Positions 1-8,295 of a stretch of 64,000 bases of DNA are shown here, one piece after another. Numbering within the stretch: position 1 is the stretch's first letter; every line of letters begins with the position of its first letter. This DNA comes from DATLLN01 sp963720885 (GTDB lineage: Bacteria > Actinomycetota > Thermoleophilia > Gaiellales > JAICJC01): NCBI GenBank assembly GCA_963720885.1, contig CAVRGW010000002.1, positions 372,001 through 436,000 of the forward strand. Reading direction: 5' to 3'. The notes beneath the pieces are model-generated. The model had not been told where the DNA came from and ran no database searches. It saw only the letters and a list, made by a program, of their open reading frames with translations. The translations under genes were made by a program, and so were the position numbers.

Positions 1-111
1 CTCCCCGCGCCGGTGGAGATCGCCGCGGACGGCACCATCGCGCCGCCGGACGGCCCCGGCTTGGGCGTCGAGCCCGACCTGGATGCCCTCGAACGGTGGC
101 GAGTCGCATGA
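1..111 (+). CDS. Enolase-superfamily (mandelate racemase/muconate lactonizing type) protein, C-terminal end only
   Basis: The window opens inside this gene and 36 codons remain before TGA. The tail carries PDGPGLGVEPD, a closing motif typical of enolase-superfamily sugar-acid dehydratases and racemases. The catalytic barrel is off the window, so the substrate cannot be read. Its stop overlaps the ATG of the next gene (ATGA), so it is probably co-transcribed with the alcohol dehydrogenase and peptidase, which suggests a hydroxy-acid or sugar-acid catabolic operon. Confidence 0.6.
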   Translation, partial: LPAPVEIAADGTIAPPDGPGLGVEPDLDALERWRVA

Positions 112-1244
112 GCAGCCGGCTTTCGGTCCGCGCCGCTGTGCTCGACCGGATGGGAGAACCGGTGCGGGTCGAGGAGCTGCGCCTCGACGCTCCCCGCGCC
201 GGCGAGGCGCTGGTGCGCATCGCAGCGGCCGGGGTCTGTCACTCCGACCTGCATCTCGCGGACGGCCACCTCGGCACCGACCGCCAGCCGATCGTGCTCG
301 GGCATGAGGGCGCCGGCGTCGTCGAGCAGGTCGGCGCGGGCGTCACGGCGGTCGCTCCGGGCGACCGCGTCGCGCTGTGCTTCGTTCCCGCATGCGGCAG
401 CTGCCCGCGTTGCCTGGCCGGGCAGACCAACCTGTGTCAGGCGGCGGCGGCGAGCAACTCGGCCGGCGAGCTGCCGGCCGGCGGCACCCGCCTGCACCGG
501 CCGGACGGCTCCGACGTCAAGCACTTTCTCAACCTCGCGTGCTTCGCGGAGAGGTGCGTGGTCGATGCCCGCTCGATCGTCCCGGTGCCGGACGATCTAC
601 CGCTGTGGGAGGCGGCGTTGGTCGGCTGCAGCGTGATGACCGGGGTCGGCGCCGTGCGCAACGCTGCCGGTGTCAAAGTTGGCGACACCGTCGCCGTGAT
701 CGGCTGCGGAGGCGTCGGCGTGCAGGCCGTGTCCGCAGCATCGCTGGCCGGCGCCTCGCGGGTGATCGCGATCGACCTCGACCCCGCGAAGCTCGAGCTC
801 GCCCGCAGCCATGGCGCCACGGACGTCGTCCAGGCATCCGACCGTGCGGTGCACGATGTCCGTGCGCTCACCGGCGGGGGAGCTGACCACGCGATCGAGG
901 TCGTCGGCCGCCCGGAGACGATCCGCCAGGCGTTCGCGATGATCCGCGAGGGCGGTACCGCGGTGGTGGTCGGCATCGCGCCGCGGGGCGTCGACGTGCC
1001 CATCCCTGCGCTCGACTTCATCAACGACAAGACGCTCCGCGGCTGTTTCTACGGATCGGGCAACGTGCTGGCCGAGATGCCGGCCGTGGTCGGGATGGTC
1101 GCCTCCGGCCGACTGCGGGTGAGCGACGTGGTCTCCGACGTGATCGGGCTCGACGGGATCGAGGACGCGTTCCAGCGGCTGCGCGACGGACGTGGCGCGC
1201 GCTCGCTGGTGATGCTCGACGAGCAGGCGGCGGGCGGCCCGTGA
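108..1244 (+). CDS. Zinc-dependent alcohol dehydrogenase (MDR family)
   Basis: A 378-residue medium-chain dehydrogenase. Catalytic zinc ligands are visible in GVCHSDLH (about residue 45) and GHEGAGVV (about 70). The structural zinc lobe is the four-cysteine stretch CGSCPRCLAGQTNLC (about 94-108). The NAD(P)-binding Rossmann motif is GCGGVGVQA (about 200). It would oxidise an alcohol or reduce an aldehyde in the cytosol and resembles class III/NDMA-dependent enzymes. The ATG at 108 is chosen because it overlaps the upstream stop as ATGA; an in-frame GTG lies 12 bases upstream. It ends with a 4-base overlap with the M24 peptidase gene. Confidence 0.9.
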   Translation: MSSRLSVRAAVLDRMGEPVRVEELRLDAPRAGEALVRIAAAGVCHSDLHLADGHLGTDRQPIVLGHEGAGVVEQVGAGVTAVAPGDRVALCFVPACGSCPRCLAGQTNLCQAAAASNSAGELPAGGTRLHRPDGSDVKHFLNLACFAERCVVDARSIVPVPDDLPLWEAALVGCSVMTGVGAVRNAAGVKVGDTVAVIGCGGVGVQAVSAASLAGASRVIAIDLDPAKLELARSHGATDVVQASDRAVHDVRALTGGGADHAIEVVGRPETIRQAFAMIREGGTAVVVGIAPRGVDVPIPALDFINDKTLRGCFYGSGNVLAEMPAVVGMVASGRLRVSDVVSDVIGLDGIEDAFQRLRDGRGARSLVMLDEQAAGGP

Positions 1245-2332
1245 GCGCTGCCCGGATCGAGCGCGTGCGGGCGGCGCTGCGGGAGGCCGGGATCGACGCG
1301 ATCATGCTCGGCCCGTCGGCCGACTTCCGGTACCTGGCGGGCTACGAGACGATGCCGATGGAGCGGCTGACGATGCTCGTGCTGCCCGCGGAGGGCGAGG
1401 CGCGGATCGTCACGCCGGCGTTCGAGGCGCCGCTCGCGCCGGTCGGGATCGCCGACCTCGGGATTGCGATCGACCCGTGGGGCGAGACCGAGGATCCGAT
1501 CGCCCGCGCGATCGACGCGGTGCCGCGCAACGCCCGCCGGGTCGCCGCCGGCGATCAGCTGGCGGCGATGTTCCTCGTCCCGTTGCAGCAGCGGCTGCAG
1601 GCCGACTGGGTGCTCGGATCGGCGGTGATGCGGCCGCTGCGGATGATCAAGGACGCGGAAGAGATCGCGGCGCTGGCCGAGGCCGGTGCGGCCATCGACC
1701 GCGCCGTCTCGCGCGCCGCGGAGCTGGTGCGTCCCGGGGTCACGGAGCGCGAGATCGCGGACGCCCTCGATCGTGCGATCCGCGACGAGGGGCACGAGCA
1801 GACCGACTTCACCGACATCGGCTCGGGCCCGAACGGCGCCTCCCCGCACCACGCGTTCAGCGACCGCGCGATCGAGCCCGGCGACCCGGTCGTGGTCGAC
1901 ATCGGCGGGCGGATGGCATCGGGCTACCGCTCCGACATCACGCGGACTTTCGCCGCGGGCGATCCGGGCGCGGAGTTCCGCGAGCTGTACGCCGTGCTGC
2001 AGCGCGCACAGGCGGCAGGGCGCGCCGCGGTGCGGCCGGGCGTGACGTGCGAGTCCGTGGACGCCGCCTGCCGCGACGTGATCGCCGAGGCCGGCTACGG
2101 CGACGCGTTCATCCACCGCACCGGCCACGGCATCGGCCTGGACGTTCACGAGGATCCGTACATCGTCGACGGCGACCGGCTGCCGCTGGAGCCGGGGATG
2201 GCGTTCTCGGTCGAGCCCGGCATCTACCTGCCGGGTCGCTTCGGTGCGCGGATCGAGGACATCGTGGTGGTCACCGACGACGGCTGCCGCGAGCTGAACG
2301 CGGCCGACCGCTCGCTGGTCGGCGGCGGCTGA
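1241..2332 (+). CDS. M24-family Xaa-Pro aminopeptidase/creatinase-type protein
   Basis: 363 residues, GTG start overlapping the preceding TGA by 4 bases. It has an N-terminal creatinase domain (residues 1-130) followed by the pita-bread metallopeptidase fold. Visible metal-ligand signatures are DIGGRMASGYRSDITRTF (two Asp), HRTGHGIGLDVHE (His) and VEPGIYLPG followed by ARIED (two Glu). All five expected ligands look present, so it should be an active dinuclear-metal hydrolase that removes residues N-terminal to proline or acts on related amidines. It closes the operon begun off the left edge; a hairpin follows directly. Confidence 0.88.
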   Translation: MSAARIERVRAALREAGIDAIMLGPSADFRYLAGYETMPMERLTMLVLPAEGEARIVTPAFEAPLAPVGIADLGIAIDPWGETEDPIARAIDAVPRNARRVAAGDQLAAMFLVPLQQRLQADWVLGSAVMRPLRMIKDAEEIAALAEAGAAIDRAVSRAAELVRPGVTEREIADALDRAIRDEGHEQTDFTDIGSGPNGASPHHAFSDRAIEPGDPVVVDIGGRMASGYRSDITRTFAAGDPGAEFRELYAVLQRAQAAGRAAVRPGVTCESVDAACRDVIAEAGYGDAFIHRTGHGIGLDVHEDPYIVDGDRLPLEPGMAFSVEPGIYLPGRFGARIEDIVVVTDDGCRELNAADRSLVGGG

Positions 2333-2339
2333 CTCCGGC

Positions 2340-2368
2340 ACCGACTCCGTGTCGGTACCGGAGTCGGT
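2340..2368 (+). terminator. Hairpin after the M24 peptidase gene
   Basis: Arms accgactccg (2340-2349) and cggagtcggt (2359-2368) pair over 10 bp around a 9-base loop, eight bases after the stop codon. There is no T-run, as often in high-GC actinobacteria, so the termination role is inferred from position. Confidence 0.5.
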
Positions 2369-2449
2369 TCCGGAGTACCTGTGCCGATCCCGTCGCACGG
2401 CGCGCGAAAGCGCAACGATTCGCGCGCGGCGGGCGTTGGCCCTGGCACT

Positions 2450-2500
2450 GTGCCCGGCACCGAGCCCGGCACCGTGCCGGGCACGGCGCCCGGCACCACC
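2450..2500. repeat. GC-rich overlapping palindromes of the GTGCCCGGCAC type
   Basis: The gap between the peptidase and the MetE-like gene holds several copies of cccggcac and its complement, including the near-perfect palindrome cccggcaccgtgccggg (2465-2481). It could act as a terminator or a bacterial interspersed palindrome. No other function is visible. Confidence 0.45.
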
Positions 2501-2524
2501 GCGACCGCGCTAGGCTCGAGGCCG

Positions 2525-3637
2525 ATGGTCACCGCCCATACGGACGTCGTCGGCTCGCTCCTGCGGCCGCCGGAGCTGCTCGCCGCGCGCGAGCGCTACG
2601 AGCGGGGCGACCTCCCCGCGCCCGAGTTCAAGGCGATCGAGGACGCGGCGGTCGACGCGGCCGTGCGCCTCCAGGAGGATGCCGGGATCGACGTCGCCAC
2701 CGACGGGGAGATGCGCCGTCTCTCGTTCCAGAGCGGGCTGCCCGACGCGGTCGACGGCTTCGGCGACGTCCCGCTCGAGGCCTACCTGTGGGGCGAATGG
2801 CACGGCGACGAGAGCGTCGGCGACGATCACACCCAGCGGCCGGCGCGCATCGGCGTCAAGGAGAAGCTCCGGCGCCGCCGCCACATCGCCGCGGAGGAGC
2901 TCACCTATCTGCGTGGCGCCGTCCGCACGGCAACGCCCAAGGTGACGCTGACCAGCCCCAGCCTGTACGCGAACCTCTGGTCGCCGGACGTCTCGCGCGA
3001 CGCCTACCCCACGCTCGACGACTTCCTCGCCGACGTCGTCGACCTGCTGTGCGACGAGGTGCGGGAGCTCGCCCGCCTGGGTGCGACGTACCTTCAGCTG
3101 GACGCCCCGCACTACCCGCTGCTGATCGATCCGGCGACCCGCGCGTTCTACGAGTCGCAGGGCTGGAGCGTCGAGCGCTGGCTGGAGCGCGGCATCGAGA
3201 TGGACAACGCGGTGATCGCCGCGGCGCCCGGGGTCACCTTCGGCTTCCACCTGTGCCGCGGGAACCAGCACAGCCGCTGGCTCGTGTCCGGCGGCTACGA
3301 CCCGATCGCCTCGACCGTGTTCCGCAAGGTCGCCGCCGACCGCCTGCTGCTGGAGTACGACGACGAGCGCTCAGGCGGCTTCGAGCCACTGGCCGAGGTG
3401 CCCGACTCGAAGATGGTCGTGCTCGGGCTGGTGACCACCAAGTCGCCGCGGCCGGAGACGGAGCAGGAGCTCGAGGCCCGCACCCGCGAGGCGGCGCACC
3501 ACGTCGACCTGGAGCGGCTCGCGATCAGCCCGCAGTGCGGCTTCGCGACGTCGATCGGCGGCAACGCGTTGACGATGGAGGATCAGCGTCACAAGCTGGT
3601 AACGATCGGGCGAGTAGCCGACACGATCTGGGGGTAG
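2525..3637 (+). CDS. Cobalamin-independent methionine synthase (MetE C-terminal domain)-like methyltransferase
   Basis: 370 residues. It opens with TDVVGSLLRPP, the typical start of MetE C-terminal-domain proteins. QLDAPHYPLL (about 200) lines the substrate site, FHLCRGNQ (about 242) supplies the zinc-binding His/Cys, and ISPQCGFATS (about 338) gives the second zinc Cys. It lacks the MetE N-terminal barrel, as in stand-alone relatives that demethylate small thioethers or make methionine with other methyl donors. The ATG at 2525 is preferred because the open frame upstream runs through GC-rich repeats. The substrate is not deducible. Confidence 0.82.
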   Translation: MVTAHTDVVGSLLRPPELLAARERYERGDLPAPEFKAIEDAAVDAAVRLQEDAGIDVATDGEMRRLSFQSGLPDAVDGFGDVPLEAYLWGEWHGDESVGDDHTQRPARIGVKEKLRRRRHIAAEELTYLRGAVRTATPKVTLTSPSLYANLWSPDVSRDAYPTLDDFLADVVDLLCDEVRELARLGATYLQLDAPHYPLLIDPATRAFYESQGWSVERWLERGIEMDNAVIAAAPGVTFGFHLCRGNQHSRWLVSGGYDPIASTVFRKVAADRLLLEYDDERSGGFEPLAEVPDSKMVVLGLVTTKSPRPETEQELEARTREAAHHVDLERLAISPQCGFATSIGGNALTMEDQRHKLVTIGRVADTIWG

Positions 3638-3723
3638 GACCTCCGATACAGGCGAACTTGGCCGGCAGCGCGTAGGATTCCGCACTCGCACTCCGTCCCG
3701 AACTCTGAGCGAAGACCAAAACG

Positions 3724-4860
3724 ATGCGCAAGGTGCTGATCGTCGCTCCGACCAGGCGCGACCTCCTCAACTTGGTAGACGGCCGGGTGCTGTCGCGATA
3801 TGACCTCGTGTTCGAGGAATCGCCCGGCGTGGCCGGCGTGTTCGGCTCGAGCGACTCGACGGCCGCGCTGGCGACCGTGGTCTCCGAACGGCTGGGCCTG
3901 CCCGGATCGGGCTACGACGCGTTCATGCGCTGCCACGACAAGCTCGTCTGCCGGCGGATCCAGGCCGAGGCCGTGCCCGAGGCCGTGCCGGCGTTCGCGG
4001 CGATCGACACCCACCAGCGCTCCGAGCGGGCACCGCTCCCCTACCCCTTCTTCGTCAAGCCCGTCCAGGGGCACCTGTCGCAGTACGCCTACGCCGTGAA
4101 CGGCCCCGAGCGGCTGGCCGACGTGCTCGCCGCCGCCCGCCGCGCCCAGATTCGCTACCTGATCGCGGAGGAGCTGCTGGACGGACGGCTGGTCACGTTC
4201 GAGGGGTTCGCGTCGAACGGTGAGGTGACACCGATCGGCGTGACCGACGCCGTGATGCACGAGAACGGCATCTCGTTCCTGCGGTTCGAGTACCCGACCA
4301 GCCTCCCCGAAGGTCCGCAGCGGGAGATGGCCGAGATCGCCTCACGGCTGATGCCGGCGCTGGAGTTCGACGGCTCGCTGTTCAACATCGAGTTCTTCGT
4401 CGGCGACGACGGGCGGCCGCGGATCGTCGAGGTCAACGGCCGCATGGCGTCGCAGTTCGCACCACTGGTGCGGGCCGTCCACGGGGTGTCGACGTACGAG
4501 TTGCAGCTCGAGCTGGCGTGCGGCGGCCGCCCGGAGCTGCCGCCGGCACGCGACGGCGTCGTGGCCGCCAGCTTTCTGCTGCGGACGTACGAGGACGCCG
4601 TCGTCCGCTCGGCGCCCGATCCGGCCGCCGTCTATGAGGCGCTGCCGGGCGCCCACGTCGAGCTGCTCGTCCGCGTCGGGCAGCGGCTGTCCGAGAACGA
4701 CGACGACGTGCTGTCCCACCGGCTCGCGGTGGTGGCGTTGTCAGGGCCGAATCGCGAGTCGCTGCTGGAGCGCTACGAGGCGGCCGCCGACCTCCTGCAG
4801 TTCGACCTGACGCCGGTCGCTCAGAACTCGCCCTGGCACCAGGGCGCGCGCTCCGGCTGA
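3724..4860 (+). CDS. ATP-grasp domain carboxylate-amine ligase-type protein
   Basis: 378 residues. The pattern fits the ATP-grasp fold: an N-terminal pre-ATP-grasp region, the lysine strand YPFFVKPVQG (about 100), the hinge YLIAEELL (about 142) and the metal-binding strand FNIEFF...PRIVEVNGRM (about 220-242). Such enzymes form an acyl-phosphate and join a carboxylate to an amine, thiol or hydroxyl group. The partner substrate is unknown. It stands alone on the plus strand; its last 40 bases overlap the convergent Eis-type gene tail to tail. Confidence 0.85.
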   Translation: MRKVLIVAPTRRDLLNLVDGRVLSRYDLVFEESPGVAGVFGSSDSTAALATVVSERLGLPGSGYDAFMRCHDKLVCRRIQAEAVPEAVPAFAAIDTHQRSERAPLPYPFFVKPVQGHLSQYAYAVNGPERLADVLAAARRAQIRYLIAEELLDGRLVTFEGFASNGEVTPIGVTDAVMHENGISFLRFEYPTSLPEGPQREMAEIASRLMPALEFDGSLFNIEFFVGDDGRPRIVEVNGRMASQFAPLVRAVHGVSTYELQLELACGGRPELPPARDGVVAASFLLRTYEDAVVRSAPDPAAVYEALPGAHVELLVRVGQRLSENDDDVLSHRLAVVALSGPNRESLLERYEAAADLLQFDLTPVAQNSPWHQGARSG

Positions 4861-6017
4861 AACATCGCGTCGGCGCGCAGCAGGGCGCCGGGCGCCAGCT
4901 CGCGCACCAGTCCGGCCTGCGCCAGCTCGCCGAACCGGTGGCCGCCGAGGTGGCAGGATGCGAGCGCGCGGACGCCGAGCGCGATGTCCGGATCGCCGCC
5001 GCCCGGCTCGCATGTCGCCCGGCCGTCCTCGGCCTCCAGCCTCAGCACGGTGCCCTCGACGTCCAGCACCAGGACGCCGTCCGTCGCATAGCGGTGCGAC
5101 GCCAGCGCCCGCGGTACGTCAAGCAGGTTGATCCACAGGCCGTCGGTCACCCAGCCGAAGCGCGCCCGCCGGGGATCGGCCAGCCGCCAGCGGATCGGAT
5201 CGTCCAGCGGCCGGCTCTCGACCCGGACGGTCGCGACCAGGTCGATGTCGAGCAGGAACCGCCAGACCGCGGCATGCCCCTCGTTCGTCGTCCAGCACAG
5301 CTCCTCGCACTCGATCACGCCGGCGGGGACGCCCCGCTCCCAGATGTCGTCCTGGCGGTAGATCGCGTAGGCGTCCGGCGTGCCGCCGGCGTCCTCATGG
5401 ATGACCACGAACCGGCTGGACAGCCGCGACTCCGACAGCAGGTACAGCCAGTCGATCTCCGGCCGGCCGACGTCGCCGACGCAGTCCCTGCGCGAGCGCG
5501 CCAGGATGCCGGGCAGCAGCTCCAGCGCCTCGCCTGCGGCCAGCAGTCGCACACGGCCGCCGTCCGGCGGCCCCTCGACGAACGCGCCGTGCACCGTGTC
5601 GACCTCGATCCGGTTCAGCACGGGAGCGGCGGGCGCGAAGCCGAAGCGGCCGTAGATCCCGTACTCCGAGACCCACAACGCAGCGCGGTCGAGGCCCGCC
5701 TCGCGGGCGTCCGCCAGCGCCAGATCCATCAGCCCGCGCATCGCGCCGCGCCGGCGGTGGGTGGGCAGCGTCGACACCCAGGTGATCGCGCTGACGGTCA
5801 CCTCACCGCCTCCGGGCACGACCATCGGCGCCGGGAAGTCGAGCAGCGTCGAGACGATCTTGCCGCCGTCGTACGCCGCGCGCGGCGTCGTGCCCTGGAA
5901 GCCGGGGAGCAGGCGGTCGACGTCCTCCTGCGTGCGGTGGCCGCCGCCGGCCACGGCCTGGGCGTGAACGAACGCCGGCAGCTCGTCCGGCTCGACCGTG
6001 CGGAACTCGAGGCTCAT
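4821..6017 (-). CDS. Eis-type GNAT N-acetyltransferase
   Basis: 398 residues, the usual length of the Eis family: a tandem of two GNAT folds plus a C-terminal SCP2-like domain. The acetyl-CoA loop reads LPTHRRRGAMRGLM (about 85-98) and is followed by LWVSEYGIYGRFGF, a hallmark of Eis proteins. Characterised members acetylate aminoglycosides or lysine side chains; here the substrate is unknown. Its start overlaps the stop of the upstream reductase by 4 bases (ATGA), so the two form an operon. The 3' end overlaps the convergent ATP-grasp gene. Confidence 0.88.
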   Translation of the reverse strand: MSLEFRTVEPDELPAFVHAQAVAGGGHRTQEDVDRLLPGFQGTTPRAAYDGGKIVSTLLDFPAPMVVPGGGEVTVSAITWVSTLPTHRRRGAMRGLMDLALADAREAGLDRAALWVSEYGIYGRFGFAPAAPVLNRIEVDTVHGAFVEGPPDGGRVRLLAAGEALELLPGILARSRRDCVGDVGRPEIDWLYLLSESRLSSRFVVIHEDAGGTPDAYAIYRQDDIWERGVPAGVIECEELCWTTNEGHAAVWRFLLDIDLVATVRVESRPLDDPIRWRLADPRRARFGWVTDGLWINLLDVPRALASHRYATDGVLVLDVEGTVLRLEAEDGRATCEPGGGDPDIALGVRALASCHLGGHRFGELAQAGLVRELAPGALLRADAMFQPERAPWCQGEF

Positions 6018-6880
6018 CGCCGGCGCTTCGCGACGCGGGCGAGGTTGCTGACGTCCTCGTCGCCCTTGCCGTCGGCGATCAGCTCGTCCTCCTCGCCCAG
6101 CACCTGCTGGGAGACGCGGAGGTCCAGGCCGAGGTCGCGAGCCTCGTCCAACGCGATCGCCAGATCCTTGCGATGCAGCTCAGTCTTGAAGCCCAGCGGG
6201 TAGCGGTCGTCGATCATGTTCTGCGAGCGGTTGGCCAGCACCCAGGACTGGGCGGCACCGGCCGACAGCGCCTCCACCAGCTTCGGCAGCGGCAGACCCG
6301 CCGCCTCGGCCAGGGCGATCCCCTCGCCAACCGTCGCGTAGGTTCCGGCGATCATCACCTGGTTCACCGCCTTGCCCATCTGCCCCGAACCGCTCGGCCC
6401 GAGGTGGGTGATCCGCTTGCCGAACGCCTCCAGCACGGGCATCGCCCGCGCCACGTGCTCGTCGTCGCCGCCGACGAAGATGGTCAGCGTCCCCTGCTCC
6501 GCGCCCTCGGAGCCGCCCGAGACCGGCGCGTCGACCATGCCCAGGCCGCGTTCGGCCAGCCGGCCAGCGAGTTCGGCGGTGGCCGACGGCGACACCGTCG
6601 AGCAGTCGACCACCACGGCGCCGGGCTCCATCCCCTGAGCCGCGCCGCCCTCGCCGAGGACGACCTGCTCGAGGTCCGGCGTATCGGAGACGCAGGTCAG
6701 CACCGCATCGGCGCCACGCGCGGCCTCGGCCGGCGTGCCGGCGCGGCTCGCACCGAGCTCGGCCAGCGGCAGCTCGCGGTCGCGGGTGCGGTTGTGCACG
6801 GTGACCTCGTGCCCCGCGTTCAGCAGGTGGCGCGCCATCGGCGCACCCATCGTCCCCAGTCCGATCACCGCGACCCGCAT
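6014..6880 (-). CDS. NAD(P)-dependent 3-hydroxyisobutyrate dehydrogenase-family reductase
   Basis: 288 residues. The N-terminal Rossmann motif is GLGTMGAPMARHL (residues 7-19), the substrate loop is DAPVSGGSEGA (about 117-127), and the catalytic lysine lies in GSGQMGKAVNQ (about 161-171). These are diagnostic of beta-hydroxyacid dehydrogenases (3-hydroxyisobutyrate, tartronate semialdehyde). It leads a two-gene operon with the Eis-type acetyltransferase. The 143 bases upstream hold no gene. Confidence 0.9.
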   Translation of the reverse strand: MRVAVIGLGTMGAPMARHLLNAGHEVTVHNRTRDRELPLAELGASRAGTPAEAARGADAVLTCVSDTPDLEQVVLGEGGAAQGMEPGAVVVDCSTVSPSATAELAGRLAERGLGMVDAPVSGGSEGAEQGTLTIFVGGDDEHVARAMPVLEAFGKRITHLGPSGSGQMGKAVNQVMIAGTYATVGEGIALAEAAGLPLPKLVEALSAGAAQSWVLANRSQNMIDDRYPLGFKTELHRKDLAIALDEARDLGLDLRVSQQVLGEEDELIADGKGDEDVSNLARVAKRRR

Positions 6881-7023
6881 CGAGCGGGACTCTACGCGGT
6901 TTGAATCGAGGTTGCGGGCAGGTACGGATGCGTCCGGCCTGCCGGTTGATCAGGCCGAATCCGGCTGATCGCCATCGGGGCGGTAGCGGGCCGTTTCCGA
7001 CGCGTGCGTTGACCGCTATCCGG

Positions 7024-7395
7024 CTAGCGGATACCGGTGTCGTAGCTGATACTGACGCTGGTCGCGGTCTGGTGGACTGCGAGTGTGCGCGGCGCTGGTG
7101 TGCCCATCAGCCCGTTGACCGGCTGGGGCGCGAGCCGGTAGGTCCCTACCGCAACTTTGCCGTGGGCGCGACCGTGTTCATCCGTGGTCAGGGTCAGGCT
7201 GGTCGGCCCTTGCAGCCTGATCTCGGCATCCGCAACCGGGCGGGGCGCGCAGGCTGGGTCATCGACGCGGGCGACCGGGCAGGTCGGCGCCGCCGTCACC
7301 GTGACGACCAGCGACGCGCTCGGTGTCTCTGACGCAGGGTGCCCACAGCCCCCCGTCGCGATGAGAACGAGGCAGATCGTCGACGTGAGCTTCAT
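7024..7395 (-). CDS. Small secreted lipoprotein with a CarboxypepD_reg-like domain
   Basis: About 123 residues. MKLTSTICLVLIATGGC is a lipoprotein signal with a GGC lipobox, so the mature protein should be anchored outside the membrane. The body has paired cysteines, then a TDEHGRAHGKVAVGTYRL segment typical of transthyretin/CarboxypepD regulatory-like beta domains, and ends in YDTGIR. This looks like a recurrent actinobacterial lipoprotein family of unknown role. It is intact, unlike most lipoprotein genes in the element next door. The second methionine (7395) is chosen as start. Confidence 0.7.
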   Translation of the reverse strand: MKLTSTICLVLIATGGCGHPASETPSASLVVTVTAAPTCPVARVDDPACAPRPVADAEIRLQGPTSLTLTTDEHGRAHGKVAVGTYRLAPQPVNGLMGTPAPRTLAVHQTATSVSISYDTGIR

Positions 7396-7481
7396 GTCCA
7401 TCGGACAGGCGAGCAGCGTGGCTGGTTCCCTACGAGCCGCGGCCGGGCCTCAGTCTGTCGGGCCTGCACCGTGGCGGCCGT

Positions 7482-8195
7482 CTACGCGGTTTCGGCCTGG
7501 CGCCGCACCTCCTGGCGCCGCTCCTCCTCGATCGCGAAGCGGAGGATGCGCGACCGCGTGACCCGGTCGAGCGGGTCGAACTGCGCGGTCACCAGCAGCC
7601 GGCCGTCACCCTCACCGTCGTCCTGCACGGCGACCACCGTGGCGGCGGTCTCCAGCTCGAAGTGGTCGTCGTTGCCCTCGATCCGCAGATGCAGCCGGGT
7701 GCCCAGCTCGAGCCGCTCCCGCGTGATCAGCCGCAGGTCGTCGGCGGACAGGTCGAAGGTGCGAGCCTTGACCGGCTCAGGGGCGGGCTCGCAGCGGAAC
7801 AGCACGGGCAGCCAGAGGGCCAGCCGGACGTTGGAGTGCTGCGCCACGGCGCGCCGCTCCTCGGCGAACACCAGCTGGACGATGCGCTGCTCGGCCCGCC
7901 GGTCGAGCCGCTCGAAGGCCAGCGCATAGTGCGGCCGGCCATCCCGGCCGGCGCTGATGCGGACGACGCGCGCCTCGGTTGCCAGCTCGAACGCCGGATC
8001 GGCCAGGCAGAGCTGGATGCGGACTCGATCGTGCATCCCCAGCGGGCCATCGACCGTGACCTGCAGCCCGCCTCCCGAGATGTCGAGAGTCTGCGCGGGC
8101 AGCGGCTCGTCGGGCGCGCCTGCGCCCAGCCGCCAGAGCTGCGCGGGCAGCCGCATCGGCACCCGCAGGAAGTTTCGCCGCTCGTCCTGTGACAT
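7482..8195 (-). CDS. PilZ-domain (c-di-GMP-binding) protein
   Basis: 237 residues from MSQDERRNFLRVP. The N-terminal PilZ signature is complete: an RRNFLR arginine cluster (residues 6-11), then DISGGG (about 44), which together bind cyclic di-GMP. A second PilZ-like half follows (FDLSADDL, about 150) without the arginine motif. The frame is open further upstream to 8306, but that DNA belongs to the integrated element. The ATG at 8195 is taken as native because the 20-bp attachment core abuts it exactly. Its natural upstream neighbour now lies at 50.7-51.2 kb, so its promoter context was changed by the insertion. Confidence 0.85.
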   Translation of the reverse strand: MSQDERRNFLRVPMRLPAQLWRLGAGAPDEPLPAQTLDISGGGLQVTVDGPLGMHDRVRIQLCLADPAFELATEARVVRISAGRDGRPHYALAFERLDRRAEQRIVQLVFAEERRAVAQHSNVRLALWLPVLFRCEPAPEPVKARTFDLSADDLRLITRERLELGTRLHLRIEGNDDHFELETAATVVAVQDDGEGDGRLLVTAQFDPLDRVTRSRILRFAIEEERRQEVRRQAETA

Positions 8196-8214
8196 TTCAG
8201 ACGAGTTATCGACA
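8195..8214. other. attL core, 20-bp direct repeat
   Basis: tttcagacgagttatcgaca occurs here and, in the same orientation, at 50714-50733. The bases on either side differ, so identity is exactly 20 bp. The integrase lies immediately inside. The core touches the PilZ start codon. Confidence 0.9.
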
Positions 8215-8258
8215 GCTTGGCTGTGGGATTGCATTGCCGGCGCTTCGACGCTTGCGAA

Positions 8259-8285
8259 GCCACACGGGGACCACACCAGAACGGC
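8259..8285. promoter_or_regulatory. Left arm-type integrase site (27-bp repeat)
   Basis: The 27 bases match 50616-50642 at 24 positions, in the same orientation. Each copy contains two ccacac boxes. Both copies lie inside the element, 44 and 71 bp from their core sites, where arm-binding sites of tyrosine integrases are expected. Confidence 0.65.
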
Positions 8286-8295
8286 GTTTGACGGA

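Noticed and set aside
4938..6203. Long plus-strand frame opposite the Eis-type gene
   Set aside because: Antisense shadow caused by high GC; the minus-strand protein has clear family motifs. The same applies to long frames opposite P5C dehydrogenase, the kinase and the helicase.
8195..8214. tRNA-gene attachment site
   Set aside because: The core lies between two protein genes; no cloverleaf-like sequence surrounds either copy.
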